Shown here in pieces: positions 18,657-28,158 of a stretch of DNA of 38,904 bases. Made by a program: the position numbers and the translations under genes. Origin of the DNA: Gemmatimonadota bacterium (lineage in GTDB: Bacteria; Gemmatimonadota; Gemmatimonadetes; Gemmatimonadales; Gemmatimonadaceae); the NCBI GenBank assembly GCA_028876525.1, contig JAGWRI010000022.1, positions 1 to 38,904 of the forward strand. The letters run 5' to 3'. The notes below the pieces were generated by a model. That model had not been told where the DNA came from. It worked only from the letters and a program-made list of their open reading frames with translations, and ran no database searches. Each line of letters starts with the position of its first letter. The first letter of the stretch is position 1.

Positions 18657-18949
18657 GCGCGACCAAGCACTCGGTGAAGGTTTCGATTCTGGGCGAGGAG
18701 TACACGATCCGCAGCGACGTGCCGCCGGAGCAGACCAAGGCCATCGCGAAGTACCTCGACGACGCGGTCCGCGAAGTCATGCACGGCGGCAAGGTGCTGG
18801 ACTCGCAGCGGGCGGCGATCCTGGCGGCGCTGCAGATCACGAACGACCTGTTCGAGGCGCGCGCCGGGGCCGAGGAGATCGCGAGCTCGATGGAGGCGTT
18901 GAGCGCCGACGTGCGGCGCTGGCTGCCGCCGGCCAAGCGGGGGAACTGA
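18653..18949 (+). CDS. zapA: Cell division protein ZapA
   Basis: HSVKVSILGEEYTIRSDVPPEQTKAIAKYLDDAVREVM...SQRAAILAALQITNDLFEAR; GTG start. Confidence 0.9.
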   Translation: MSATKHSVKVSILGEEYTIRSDVPPEQTKAIAKYLDDAVREVMHGGKVLDSQRAAILAALQITNDLFEARAGAEEIASSMEALSADVRRWLPPAKRGN

Positions 18950-18958
18950 CCGCCCGGC

Positions 18959-20668
18959 TCAGCCGCCGCCCCGTGCGGCGGCCGGGCGGGGTCGTGGCGC
19001 GAGGTCCAGCGTAACGATTCCCAGGGGGCCGGCCGGCGCGGTCACGGTGGAGTCGAGCCACACTGTCGTGTCGCGGAGCGCGTGAATCGAGATCGAGACG
19101 CCCCGCGGAATGCCGCACGCCGCGAAACGGCCCTTCACCGCGTGCACGAGGCGCGTCGTCGTGCCCGCGAATGCGCCCCCGTAGGCCCAGGTGAGCTTGA
19201 GATCCGTTCCGGCGTCGGACTGCCGGCTGTCGTCGCGCACATTCCCGACCAGCACGGTGGTCTGCGAATCCAGGGGCTGCCCCTCGCAGAGCCGCCGCTC
19301 GACGTCGTCATACGAGAGCAGGACCATGGGGCGGAGGGTGTCGGCGCGGTCGGGGACCGTGATGTCCGACCGCAGCGGCGGCTCGGCATCAAACGGGGCG
19401 AGCGCCGGATCCTCGGCGTGGATCGTGTACGGGCCCGGGAGCAGATCGCGGAACCGGAACGCGCCGCGCGCATCGGTGGTCACGGTGTCGGCGTACTTCT
19501 CGAGCCACACGCGGACACCGGGTGCCGGAGACGCCGCGCGGCCGCGCACCACCAGGCCGACGACGGTGCCCACCGGCCCGTGCCAGTGCAGCCCGCCGGG
19601 CCACGAGGCGTCGGCCAGGATGCCGCCGATGTGCTGCACCTGGGTCACGTCGTACTGCCACACGCCGGGCTCCCACCGGTACGACCGACGGCGGCGCAGC
19701 ACGGGCGCCGTCAGATCCCATCGGCTGAGCATCACCACGCCGTTGGGCATCGTGCTGAAGTCGATCGTCCCGCCGGCGCCGGCCTCGCGGGCCGCGTCCT
19801 CGATGCGCACGTAGCCGAAGCTCATGCTCCGCAGCTCGGGTGTGCCGCTGCGCAGCCAGAGCGTGCCGGCGACGTCCACGATGGCATCGGGCGCGTTCTT
19901 CGCGGGCTCGAACGCCAGCCCGATCTCGTCCGGGTGGCGGCGCGGATCGGCCGTGACCGAGAAGCAGTGGTTGGCCGCGAACTGCGGGTCGAGCAGGACG
20001 TCGGCGTCCGGGGCGTAATAGGTGCGCCCGTCGTCGGCATCGACCACGAAACCGGTGTGTTCGAAATCGCGCGCCGTGGCGGCGGCGGCGAATGGGCGCT
20101 GGGAGCTGCCCGCGGAGATCCGGGCGCGCTGCTGGAGCAGATGGGCGCCGCCGGCGTCGTAGACCTGCCGGTACTCCAGGACGCGCACGGCGGCCGGCAC
20201 GGCCTGCCGCGCGACGACGGTGGCCAGCAGCCCGGCCCGCGCCTGCTGCCACAACTCGGCCGCCGCGCTGCCCGGGCGGTCGTCCTCCCCGCAGATCTTC
20301 TCGCTGGACGTGCGCACGGCGGCCAGCACGATCGAGATCTCCGGCATCGCGAGGTCGAGGGCCGTCGCGCTTCCCGGCCTGGCCTCGACCGTCCGCTGGA
20401 CCGGGCGGAAGCCGATGCGCAGCACGCGCACGCGGACCCGGCCCGCCGGCACCGTGGCGCCGAACCGCCCGGCGGTGTCGGTGATGAGCTGCCGCAGGGT
20501 GCGGCCGGCGCCATCGCTCATCGTGACCACGGCACCGGCGATCGGCAGCCGGCTCAGGCTGTCGCGCACCGCGCCGGTCACGCGCTGGGCGCTGGCGACC
20601 GCCGGCGAGACGGCGGCGAGGAGCAGGGCGGCGAAACGCCACCGGCGGCGAGCGGAGGAGGGCCCCAT
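18959..20668 (-). CDS. Secreted/periplasmic protein with carboxypeptidase regulatory-like domains
   Basis: Signal peptide RRRWRFAALLLAAVSPAVASAQ; N-terminal RVTGAVRDSLSRLPIAGAVVTMSD...; C-terminal GLVVRGRAASPAPGVRVWLEKYADTVTTDARGAFRFRDLLPGPYTIHAED. Confidence 0.8.
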   Translation of the reverse strand: MGPSSARRRWRFAALLLAAVSPAVASAQRVTGAVRDSLSRLPIAGAVVTMSDGAGRTLRQLITDTAGRFGATVPAGRVRVRVLRIGFRPVQRTVEARPGSATALDLAMPEISIVLAAVRTSSEKICGEDDRPGSAAAELWQQARAGLLATVVARQAVPAAVRVLEYRQVYDAGGAHLLQQRARISAGSSQRPFAAAATARDFEHTGFVVDADDGRTYYAPDADVLLDPQFAANHCFSVTADPRRHPDEIGLAFEPAKNAPDAIVDVAGTLWLRSGTPELRSMSFGYVRIEDAAREAGAGGTIDFSTMPNGVVMLSRWDLTAPVLRRRRSYRWEPGVWQYDVTQVQHIGGILADASWPGGLHWHGPVGTVVGLVVRGRAASPAPGVRVWLEKYADTVTTDARGAFRFRDLLPGPYTIHAEDPALAPFDAEPPLRSDITVPDRADTLRPMVLLSYDDVERRLCEGQPLDSQTTVLVGNVRDDSRQSDAGTDLKLTWAYGGAFAGTTTRLVHAVKGRFAACGIPRGVSISIHALRDTTVWLDSTVTAPAGPLGIVTLDLAPRPRPAAARGGG

Positions 20669-20754
20669 GTCCCTACCGTACGCCGCGGACCTGCCGCCGG
20701 AAAGGCGGCGGGATTAGGGTACGATGAAGGTTGGCTTACGTTCCGCCGGCCACC

Positions 20755-21816
20755 CTACCGGTACTCCTCCATCAGCTCCTGCAGGGCCGCGTTGCCGGGG
20801 CACAGCTCCTCGTACGGCAGCTCCACCAATGGCCGGGCCACGGTCTTGTTGAGCGTGTGCAGATCCTGGCTTCGCTCGTTGATGTAGATGAGCCCGGTCG
20901 GGATCTCGCCGCGGCGCTGGTGGTCGCGCAGGTGCCGGTACGCCACGTCGCGGTCGCGCGGATTGTAGTCCTCGGGCGTCTTGCGGAACCGCACGACGCT
21001 GCCGTCGTGCATCGCCACCGACATCGCGTCGCCGGCGCCGGCCTCGGCGGGGGCCGTGATCTCCTTGCGAAGGGGCACGAAGTCCACCGGCGCCAGCTCC
21101 TGGTAGTGCTCGCGCGTGTAGCGGTAACTCTTCGTGGACCCGACGTGGTCGTTGAAGCTCACGCAGGGCGAGATGATGTCGATGAACCCGAACCCGTTGT
21201 GCAGGAGCCCGGCCTTGAGCATCGGCACGAGCTGGGCCTTGTCGCCCGAGAACCCGCGGGCCACGAACGTCGCCCCCAGGCTGAGCGCGAGGAGCACCGG
21301 ATCGATGGGGGGGAACTCGTTCTCGTCGCCCTTCTTGGACGTGGAGCCGATGTCGGCCGACGCCGAGAACTGCCCTTTGGTGAGGCCGTACACGCCGTTG
21401 TTTTCCAGCACGTACAGCATGTTCACGTTGCGGCGAATGGCGTGCACGAACTGGCCGAGTCCGATGGAAAGCGAGTCGCCGTCGCCCGAAATGCCGATGT
21501 ACACGAGGTCGCGGTTGGCCGCGTTGGCGCCCGTGGTGAGCGCCGGCATCCGCCCGTGCACGCCGTTGAAGCCGTGCGACTGCTTCATGAAGTACGCGGT
21601 GGTCTTGGACGAGCACCCGATGCCGCTCATCTTGGCGGCGCGGTGCGGGGGGACGTCCAGCTCCCAGAACGCCTGGACGATGGCCGCCGTGATCGAGTCG
21701 TGGCCGCACCCCGCGCAGAGCGTGGACATCGCGCCCTCGTAGTCGCGCCGCGTGAGGCCGAGCGCGTTCCGGGGCAGGGACGGATGCTTGACGGGCGGCT
21801 TGACGATGGACGTCAT
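20755..21816 (-). CDS. korB: 2-oxoacid:acceptor oxidoreductase, beta subunit (TPP-binding)
   Basis: MSTLCAGCGHDSITAAIVQAFWEL...SGIGCSSKTTAYFM...ISGDGDSLSIGLGQFVHAIRRNVNMLYVLENNGVYGLTKGQFS. Confidence 0.9.
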   Translation of the reverse strand: MTSIVKPPVKHPSLPRNALGLTRRDYEGAMSTLCAGCGHDSITAAIVQAFWELDVPPHRAAKMSGIGCSSKTTAYFMKQSHGFNGVHGRMPALTTGANAANRDLVYIGISGDGDSLSIGLGQFVHAIRRNVNMLYVLENNGVYGLTKGQFSASADIGSTSKKGDENEFPPIDPVLLALSLGATFVARGFSGDKAQLVPMLKAGLLHNGFGFIDIISPCVSFNDHVGSTKSYRYTREHYQELAPVDFVPLRKEITAPAEAGAGDAMSVAMHDGSVVRFRKTPEDYNPRDRDVAYRHLRDHQRRGEIPTGLIYINERSQDLHTLNKTVARPLVELPYEELCPGNAALQELMEEYR

Positions 21817-23612
21817 ACGGCGGCTCCCTCCAGGTGAGCCGTGACGGCGCCGACCACGCGCCCCGCGGTGAGCGGGAGGCCGCCGTAGTCGAGCACCGGA
21901 ATCATGTGGTCGCGCGGCACGCCGGTCTCGATGGCGAGCATGGCGCGGAGCTGCGCGTCGCGATTCTGCTCCACGACGAACACGAACTCATGCTCGTTGA
22001 GGAAATCCGCGACTTCCGCCGCGAACGGGAATCCGCGAATGCGCATGTAGTCGGCCCCGATGCCCTGGGCGCGGAGCAGGTCCAACGCCTCGCGCAGCGC
22101 CCCGTGGGTCCCGCCCAGCGCCACGAGCCCCACCGACGCGCCCTCCTGGCGGAAGACCTCCGGCGCCGGCACCGCCGACGCCGCGCCCTGGATCTTCCGC
22201 GCGATGCGGTCCACGAGCTCCAGGTACGCGTCGGAATCCTCGGTGTAGGCCGCGTTCTTGTCGTGCCCCGACCCGCGGGTGAAATACGCGCCCTTGGGTC
22301 CCACGCCGGGCAGCGTGCGATAGGGGATGCCGTCGCCGTCCACGTCGGTGTAGCGCGCGAACTTCTTGACGTTCTCCAGATCGGCGGCGCTCAGCACCTT
22401 GCCGCGGTCCGGCACGTACGCATCGTCCCAGGAAAATCGGGGCACCATCCAGTCGTTCATGCCGATGTCGAGGTCGGACACCACGAACACCGGCGTCTGG
22501 TACCGCTCGGCGAGGTCGAACGCGTCGCGCGCCATCGTGAAACACTCGGCCGGACTGCAGGGATACAGCGCGATGTGCTTGGTGTCGCCGTGCGAGGCGT
22601 AGGCAATCGCCATCAGGTCGCCCTGCTGCGTGCGCGTCGGCATGCCGGTGGACGGGCCGGTGCGCTGGACGTCGAAGAACACGCAGGGCACCTCGCCGTA
22701 GTAGGCGAGGCCGATGAACTCCTCCATGAGCGAGATGCCGGGGCCGGCGGTCGACGTGAACGCCCGCGCGCCCGCCCAGCCGGCGCCGATCACCATCCCG
22801 GCGGCGGCCAGCTCGTCCTCGGCCTGGATCATCGCGTACCGGCGCTGGCCCGAGTCGGGGTCGCGGCGGTAGCGCTCGCCGAACGTCCGATAGGCCTCCA
22901 TCAGCGACGTCGACGGAGTGATCGGATACCAGGCGCCCACCGTCGCGCCCGCGAACACGCATCCCAGCGCCGCCGCCGTGTTGCCGTCGATGACGATTGA
23001 ATCCCGGGTCGCGTCCATCCGCTCGAGGCGGATGGGCAGGGGACAGTCGAAGTGCTTCATCGCATAATCGTGCCCGAGCTGGATGGCGCGGAAGTTGGCG
23101 TCCAGCAGCGCCTTCTTCTTCGAGAACTTCTCGCGCAGCATCTCGCCCACGACGTCCATGTCGATGTCGAACAGGGCCGCGAGCGTGCCCGTGTACACGA
23201 TGTTGCGGAGCAGCGTGCGCGGCCGGTCGCCCTCGAAATTCTCCACGCAGAGCTGGCCGAACGGCACTCCGAGGTACTGCACGTCGTCGCGGATCAGCGA
23301 CCGATCCAGCGGCCAGCTCGAGTCGTACACGAGGTACCCGCCCGCCCGCACCGCGGCCACGTCGCGCTCGTACGTGCCGGTGTTGAGCGCCACCACGAGG
23401 TCGATCTGCTCCGGGCGCGCCATGTACCCGTCCCGGTTGACCCGGATTTCGTACCAGGTGGGCAGCCCCTGAATGTTGGACGGGAAGATGTTCTTGCCCG
23501 ACACGGGGATGCCCATCCGGAAGATGGCCTGCATCAGCAGTCCATTGGCACTGGCCGAGCCGGTGCCGTTGACGGTGGCCATCTTGAACGCGAAGTCGTT
23601 CACCCCACTCAT
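21813..23612 (-). CDS. korA: 2-oxoacid:acceptor oxidoreductase, fused gamma-alpha subunit
   Basis: N-terminal gamma domain (NGTGSASANGLLMQAIFRMGIPVSGKNIFPSNIQGLPTWYEIRV), C-terminal alpha domain (WYPITPSTSLMEAYRTF...TSTAGPGISLMEEFIGLAYYGEVPCVFFDVQRTGPSTGMPTRTQQGDL); ATGA overlaps on both sides. Confidence 0.9.
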   Translation of the reverse strand: MSGVNDFAFKMATVNGTGSASANGLLMQAIFRMGIPVSGKNIFPSNIQGLPTWYEIRVNRDGYMARPEQIDLVVALNTGTYERDVAAVRAGGYLVYDSSWPLDRSLIRDDVQYLGVPFGQLCVENFEGDRPRTLLRNIVYTGTLAALFDIDMDVVGEMLREKFSKKKALLDANFRAIQLGHDYAMKHFDCPLPIRLERMDATRDSIVIDGNTAAALGCVFAGATVGAWYPITPSTSLMEAYRTFGERYRRDPDSGQRRYAMIQAEDELAAAGMVIGAGWAGARAFTSTAGPGISLMEEFIGLAYYGEVPCVFFDVQRTGPSTGMPTRTQQGDLMAIAYASHGDTKHIALYPCSPAECFTMARDAFDLAERYQTPVFVVSDLDIGMNDWMVPRFSWDDAYVPDRGKVLSAADLENVKKFARYTDVDGDGIPYRTLPGVGPKGAYFTRGSGHDKNAAYTEDSDAYLELVDRIARKIQGAASAVPAPEVFRQEGASVGLVALGGTHGALREALDLLRAQGIGADYMRIRGFPFAAEVADFLNEHEFVFVVEQNRDAQLRAMLAIETGVPRDHMIPVLDYGGLPLTAGRVVGAVTAHLEGAAV

Positions 23613-25396
23613 ATGGCGTGCTCCAGGCCGCCCGCGACGGCGCGAATCAGGTCGAACTTCTGCATGTCCCACGCCGCGGTGGGGCACCGCTCGGCGCACA
23701 GCCCGCAGTGCAGGCACACGTCCTCGTCCTTGACCATCAGCCGTCCCGTCTGCGGCAGCGCCGCCGACACGTACAGTCCCTGGTCCGGGTTCGCCGCCGG
23801 CGCCGACAGCCGCGCCCGCAGGTCGGCCTCGCCGCGTCCGTCGGGCGCGATCGTGAGGCAGTTCACCGGGCACACGTCCACGCAGGCATCGCACTCGATG
23901 CACAGCGTGCTCGTGAAGTGCGTCTCGATGTCGCAGTTGAGGCACCGCTGCACTTCGGCCGCCGTCTGCTCGGGGGTGAAACCCAGCTCCACCTCCACCG
24001 CCACGTCCGAGAAGCGCTTGACCAGCGCCTCGTGCTCCATCTTGGCGCGCGACGACGGGTTGTAGTCGTTGTGGTAGCTCCAGGCGTGCATGCCCAGCTT
24101 GGCGCTCACCAGGTTCATGCCGTCCGGCGGGCGGTCGGTGACCGGGACGCCCTGGCAGTGGTTGTCGATCGAGATCGCCGCCTGGTGGCCGTGCTCCACC
24201 GCCCAGATGATGTTCTCGGGCCCCCACGCGGCGTCGCCGCCGAAGAACACGCCCGGGCGGGTGCTCATGAAGGTCGTGCGATCCACCACGGGCATGTCCC
24301 ATTTGGGGTCGAACGCGAGCCCGATGTCCCGCTCGATCCACGGGAAGGCGTTGTCCTGCCCGATGGCGAGGATGACCTCGTCGCAGGGAATCACCGTCGT
24401 GCCGATCACCTTGCTCTTCTGCTTCCCGTCCGCTTCGGTCCACTCGAGCTGCTCGAATTCCATGCCCACGAGCTTGCCGCCCTCGATCACGAAGCGCTTC
24501 GGCGCGTGGTTCTCGACGATCTCGATGCCCTCCTCCTCGGCGTCCTCCAGCTCCCACGGCGACGCCTTGAAGTAGGGGCGCGACCGGCGCGCCACGACCT
24601 TCACGTCGGTGCCGCCCAGCCGCTTGGACGTGCGGCAGCAGTCCATGGCCGTGTTGCCCACGCCGATGATCAGCACCCGCGGCGAAATCGTTTCGACGTG
24701 GCCGAAGTGCACCGAGCCCAGCCATTCGATGCCGATGTGGATCTGCGCCTTGGCGTCCCAGCGCCCGGGGATGTCCAGCTCCTTCCCCCTCGGGGCGCCG
24801 CTGCCGACGAACACGGCGTCGTACCCCTCGGCGAGCAGCGCCTTGAGGCTGGTCACCGGCATCTCGTAGCGGATGTCCACGCCCATGTCGAGAATGGCGT
24901 CCACCTCGGCGTCGAGCACCGGCGCGGGCAGGCGGAACGCGGGAATGTTGTAGCGCATGAGGCCGCCGGCCTGCGGCAGCTTCTCGTAGATCACGCACTC
25001 GTACCCGAGGGGCATGAGGTCGTTCGCCACGGTGAGCGACGCCGGACCGGCGCCGACGAGCGCGACGCGCTTTCCATTCTTCTGCGCCGGCGCCTGGGGC
25101 AGCCGGTCGTCGATCTCGTCGCGCAGATCGGCCGCCACGCGCTTCAGCCGGCAGATCGCGACGGGCTTTCCGTCCACGCGGCCGCGCCGGCAGGCGGGTT
25201 CGCAGGGACGGTCGCAGGTGCGGCCGAGGATGCCCGGGAACACGTTCGACATGCGATTGAGCATGTACGAATCCGTGTACCGGCCCTGCGCGATGAGGCG
25301 AATGTATTCGGGAACGTTGGTGTGGGCCGGACAGGCCCACTGGCAGTCGACGACTTTATGGTAGTACTGCGGATTTCGAACGTCCGTTGGATCCAT
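23609..25396 (-). CDS. GltD-like NAD(P)/FAD oxidoreductase with C-terminal 2x[4Fe-4S] ferredoxin domain
   Basis: N-terminal CQWACPAHTNVPEYIRLIAQG...CDRPCEPACRRG; RVALVGAGPASLTVANDL; VLIIGVGNTAMDCCRTSKRLG; C-terminal CIECDACVDVCPVNC and CLHCGLCAERCP. Confidence 0.9.
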   Translation of the reverse strand: MDPTDVRNPQYYHKVVDCQWACPAHTNVPEYIRLIAQGRYTDSYMLNRMSNVFPGILGRTCDRPCEPACRRGRVDGKPVAICRLKRVAADLRDEIDDRLPQAPAQKNGKRVALVGAGPASLTVANDLMPLGYECVIYEKLPQAGGLMRYNIPAFRLPAPVLDAEVDAILDMGVDIRYEMPVTSLKALLAEGYDAVFVGSGAPRGKELDIPGRWDAKAQIHIGIEWLGSVHFGHVETISPRVLIIGVGNTAMDCCRTSKRLGGTDVKVVARRSRPYFKASPWELEDAEEEGIEIVENHAPKRFVIEGGKLVGMEFEQLEWTEADGKQKSKVIGTTVIPCDEVILAIGQDNAFPWIERDIGLAFDPKWDMPVVDRTTFMSTRPGVFFGGDAAWGPENIIWAVEHGHQAAISIDNHCQGVPVTDRPPDGMNLVSAKLGMHAWSYHNDYNPSSRAKMEHEALVKRFSDVAVEVELGFTPEQTAAEVQRCLNCDIETHFTSTLCIECDACVDVCPVNCLTIAPDGRGEADLRARLSAPAANPDQGLYVSAALPQTGRLMVKDEDVCLHCGLCAERCPTAAWDMQKFDLIRAVAGGLEHAI

Positions 25397-25480
25397 GCCG
25401 CGACTTCCCTCTAATTGGCGGGTTCGCTTGAGTTTCGCGGGACGGGTGAGCGATTGCAAGCCGGCCGGTCGGGATTCGGA

Positions 25481-25509
25481 TTGCCTTTTTCGCGGCCGGG
25501 GCGTAGGTT
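25481..25509 (+). promoter_or_regulatory. Putative promoter TTGCCT-N17-TAGGTT upstream of rny leader
   Basis: TTGCCT 25481-25486, 17-bp spacer, TAGGTT 25504-25509. Confidence 0.55.
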
Positions 25510-25514
25510 TTGAG

Positions 25515-25680
25515 AACGAGTAGCCTTCTGGTCCGTAGGTTCAAGCGCGCACATGAGTTAGCTCCACCCGCCTCACGCCCTGCGTCGGCGTCGGGCCGGA
25601 ACAGGAGCCGCGCGCGCTCGGCGGGCCCCGGTTCTCCCCCCGATTCCGCGGGACCCACCCCGCGGTGGAGCATAGATTCC
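25515..25680 (+). ncRNA. Candidate structured RNA / long leader upstream of rny (possible 6S RNA, ssrS)
   Basis: About 165 nt between a promoter-like element and rny ATG; pairing segments GAGAAC/GTTCTC, GCTCCACC/GGTGGAGC, hairpin CCGCGGG-acccac-CCCGCGG; identity as 6S is synteny-based inference only. Confidence 0.35.
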
Positions 25681-25682
25681 AG

Positions 25683-27266
25683 ATGAATCTCACCGCGATC
25701 ATCGCCGCGCTTGGCGCTCTCATTGTGGCGTCGCCGGCGGTTTTTTTTGTCGGACGCAGGCTTGGCCGGTCGGCCGAGCTGCGCCGCCAGGCGGAGGCCA
25801 AGGCCACCGCCCAGGACCTCGCCAAGCGCGTCATCGAGGACGCCGAGCGCGAAGCCGAGAACCTTCGGAAGAGCGCCATCGTGTCGGGCAAGGAAGAGCT
25901 GATCAAGCTCCGCGAGACGTTCGAGCAGGAAGCCCGCGGCCGCCGCGAGGAAGTGGAGCGCGAGGAGCGGCGCGTCGAGGACCGCGAGGGCCAGCTCGAC
26001 CGCAAGTTCGACGCGCTGGAGCAGCGCGAAAAGGACCTGTCGCGCCGCCAGAGCGACTTCGGGCGCCGCGAGAAGGACGTGGCGCAGCGCGAAGGGGAGC
26101 TCGAGAAGCTGATTGGCGAGGAGCGGCGGCGGCTGGAGCAGCTGGCCGGGATCTCGGCGCAGGAGGCCAAGGCCGAGCTCATCCGGCGCATGGAGGAGGA
26201 AGCCCAGGCCGACGCGGCCAGCCAGATCCGCGAGATCCGCGAGACGGCGCGCCGGAATGCCGAGCGCGAGGCCAAGAAGATCGTGGCGCTCGCCATCCAG
26301 CGCATCGCCGCCGAGCACACGGCCGAGAGCACGGTCTCGGCCGTGTCGCTGCCCAACGACGAGATGAAGGGACGCATCATCGGACGCGAGGGGCGCAACA
26401 TCCGCGCCTTCGAGCTGGCCACGGGCGTGGACGTGATCATCGACGACACCCCCGACACGGTGGTCGTGTCGTGCTTCGACCCGATCCGCCGCGAGGTGGC
26501 CCGGCTGGCGCTGGAGAAGCTCGTCACCGACGGGCGCATCCACCCCGGGCGCATCGAGGAAGTGGTGAACAAGTCGCGCAAGGAGATCGACGCCCAGATC
26601 GTCGAGATCGGCGAGGAGGCGGCGTACGAGGCGGGGGTGCACGGGCTGCACCCCGAACTCGTGAAGCTCGTCGGGCGCATGAACTGGCGCACCAGCTACG
26701 GGCAGAACATCCTCCAGCACTCGAAGGAGGTGGCGTGGCTGGCCGGGATCATGGCCGCGGAGCTGGGGCTGGACGTGGCGATGGCCAAGCGCGGGGCGCT
26801 GCTCCACGACATCGGCAAGGTGCTCACCCACGAGCACGAGGGCACGCACGTGCAGCTCGGCGTCGAGGTGGCCACGAAGTACGGCGAGCACCCGCTGGTC
26901 GTGAACTGCATTGCGGCGCACCACGACGACGTGCCGCACGAGAGCGAGATCTCGGTGCTGGTGCAGGCCGCCGACGCGATCTCGGGCTCGCGTCCGGGCG
27001 CGCGCCGCGAGGCGTTCGAGACGTACGTGAAGCGGCTGGAAGGGCTGGAGCGGATCGCCTCCAGCTACAAGGGCGTCGAGCGCACGTTCGCCATCCAGGC
27101 CGGCCGCGAGGTGCGCGTGATCGTCCTGCCCGAAGAGGTGGACGACCCGCGCATGGCGTCGATGTCGGAGGAGATCGCGCGCCGCATCGAGGCCGAGCTG
27201 CAGTACCCGGGACAGATCAAGGTCGTGCTGATTCGCGAAACGAGGGCCGTGGACTTTGCCAGATGA
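25683..27266 (+). CDS. rny: Ribonuclease Y
   Basis: N-terminal TM helix, long coiled coil, KH domain ([34 protein letters not shown]), HD domain ([23 protein letters not shown]). Confidence 0.97.
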   Translation: MNLTAIIAALGALIVASPAVFFVGRRLGRSAELRRQAEAKATAQDLAKRVIEDAEREAENLRKSAIVSGKEELIKLRETFEQEARGRREEVEREERRVEDREGQLDRKFDALEQREKDLSRRQSDFGRREKDVAQREGELEKLIGEERRRLEQLAGISAQEAKAELIRRMEEEAQADAASQIREIRETARRNAEREAKKIVALAIQRIAAEHTAESTVSAVSLPNDEMKGRIIGREGRNIRAFELATGVDVIIDDTPDTVVVSCFDPIRREVARLALEKLVTDGRIHPGRIEEVVNKSRKEIDAQIVEIGEEAAYEAGVHGLHPELVKLVGRMNWRTSYGQNILQHSKEVAWLAGIMAAELGLDVAMAKRGALLHDIGKVLTHEHEGTHVQLGVEVATKYGEHPLVVNCIAAHHDDVPHESEISVLVQAADAISGSRPGARREAFETYVKRLEGLERIASSYKGVERTFAIQAGREVRVIVLPEEVDDPRMASMSEEIARRIEAELQYPGQIKVVLIRETRAVDFAR

Positions 27267-28158
27267 TACCGCGGTGCGGGGCACGCTGATCGACGGCGTC
27301 GCGCTCGCCAAGAAGATCCGGTTGCGCGTGGCCGAGGAGGCCGCGGCGCTCACCGCCCAGGGCACCACGCCGGGGCTCACGGTGGTGCTCGTCGGCGACG
27401 ACCCGGCGAGCGCCGTATACGTCCGCGCCAAGGGACGCGCCTCCGAAGAGGCGGGCATCCGCTCGGACACCATCCGCCTGCCGGCGTCCACGCCCGAGCA
27501 CGAGCTGCTCGCGCTCATCGACCGGCTGAACGCCGACCGCGCGGTGCACGGCATCCTCGTGCAGATGCCGCTGCCCAGGCACATCGACGCCGACGTCGTG
27601 ATCCGGCGCCTCGACCCCGAGAAGGACGTCGACGGCTTCCACCCCGTGAACGTCGGGCTGCTCTGCGCCGGCTCGAAGGAGGGCTTCGCCCCCTGCACGC
27701 CGGCGGGCGTGATGGCCATGCTCCGCGCCTACGGCGTGGAGACCCGCGGCGCCCACGTCGTGGTGCTGGGGCGCAGCAACATCGTGGGCAAGCCGATGGC
27801 CTCGCTGCTCATGCAGGCCGGCCCAGACGCCGACGCCACGGTCACGGTCTGCCATTCGCGGACGCGCGACCTCGCCGAGCACGTGCGCCGGGCCGACATC
27901 GTCATCGCCGCCGTGGGCCGGCCGCACATGGTCACGGCCGACATGGTGAAGCCGGGCGCGGTGGTGATCGACGTGGGCATCAACCGCGTGAACGATCCGG
28001 CCGCGCCCAAGGGCTACCGCCTGGTGGGCGACGTGGATTTCGAGAACGTGAAAGACGTGGCGTCGCTCATCACCCCGGTGCCCGGCGGCGTGGGGCCGAT
28101 GACCATCGCGATGCTGCTGCAAAACACCGTCCGCGCCGCGTTCCGCGCGTTGGGCTGA
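27256..28158 (+). CDS. folD: Bifunctional methylenetetrahydrofolate dehydrogenase/cyclohydrolase
   Basis: [26 protein letters not shown]...[13 protein letters not shown]...[11 protein letters not shown]...[11 protein letters not shown]...[21 protein letters not shown] start. Confidence 0.96.
   Translation: MPDDTAVRGTLIDGVALAKKIRLRVAEEAAALTAQGTTPGLTVVLVGDDPASAVYVRAKGRASEEAGIRSDTIRLPASTPEHELLALIDRLNADRAVHGILVQMPLPRHIDADVVIRRLDPEKDVDGFHPVNVGLLCAGSKEGFAPCTPAGVMAMLRAYGVETRGAHVVVLGRSNIVGKPMASLLMQAGPDADATVTVCHSRTRDLAEHVRRADIVIAAVGRPHMVTADMVKPGAVVIDVGINRVNDPAAPKGYRLVGDVDFENVKDVASLITPVPGGVGPMTIAMLLQNTVRAAFRALG

Noticed and set aside
25356-27719. 787-aa ORF on - opposite rny/folD
   Set aside because: Antisense to confidently identified genes; compositional artefact.
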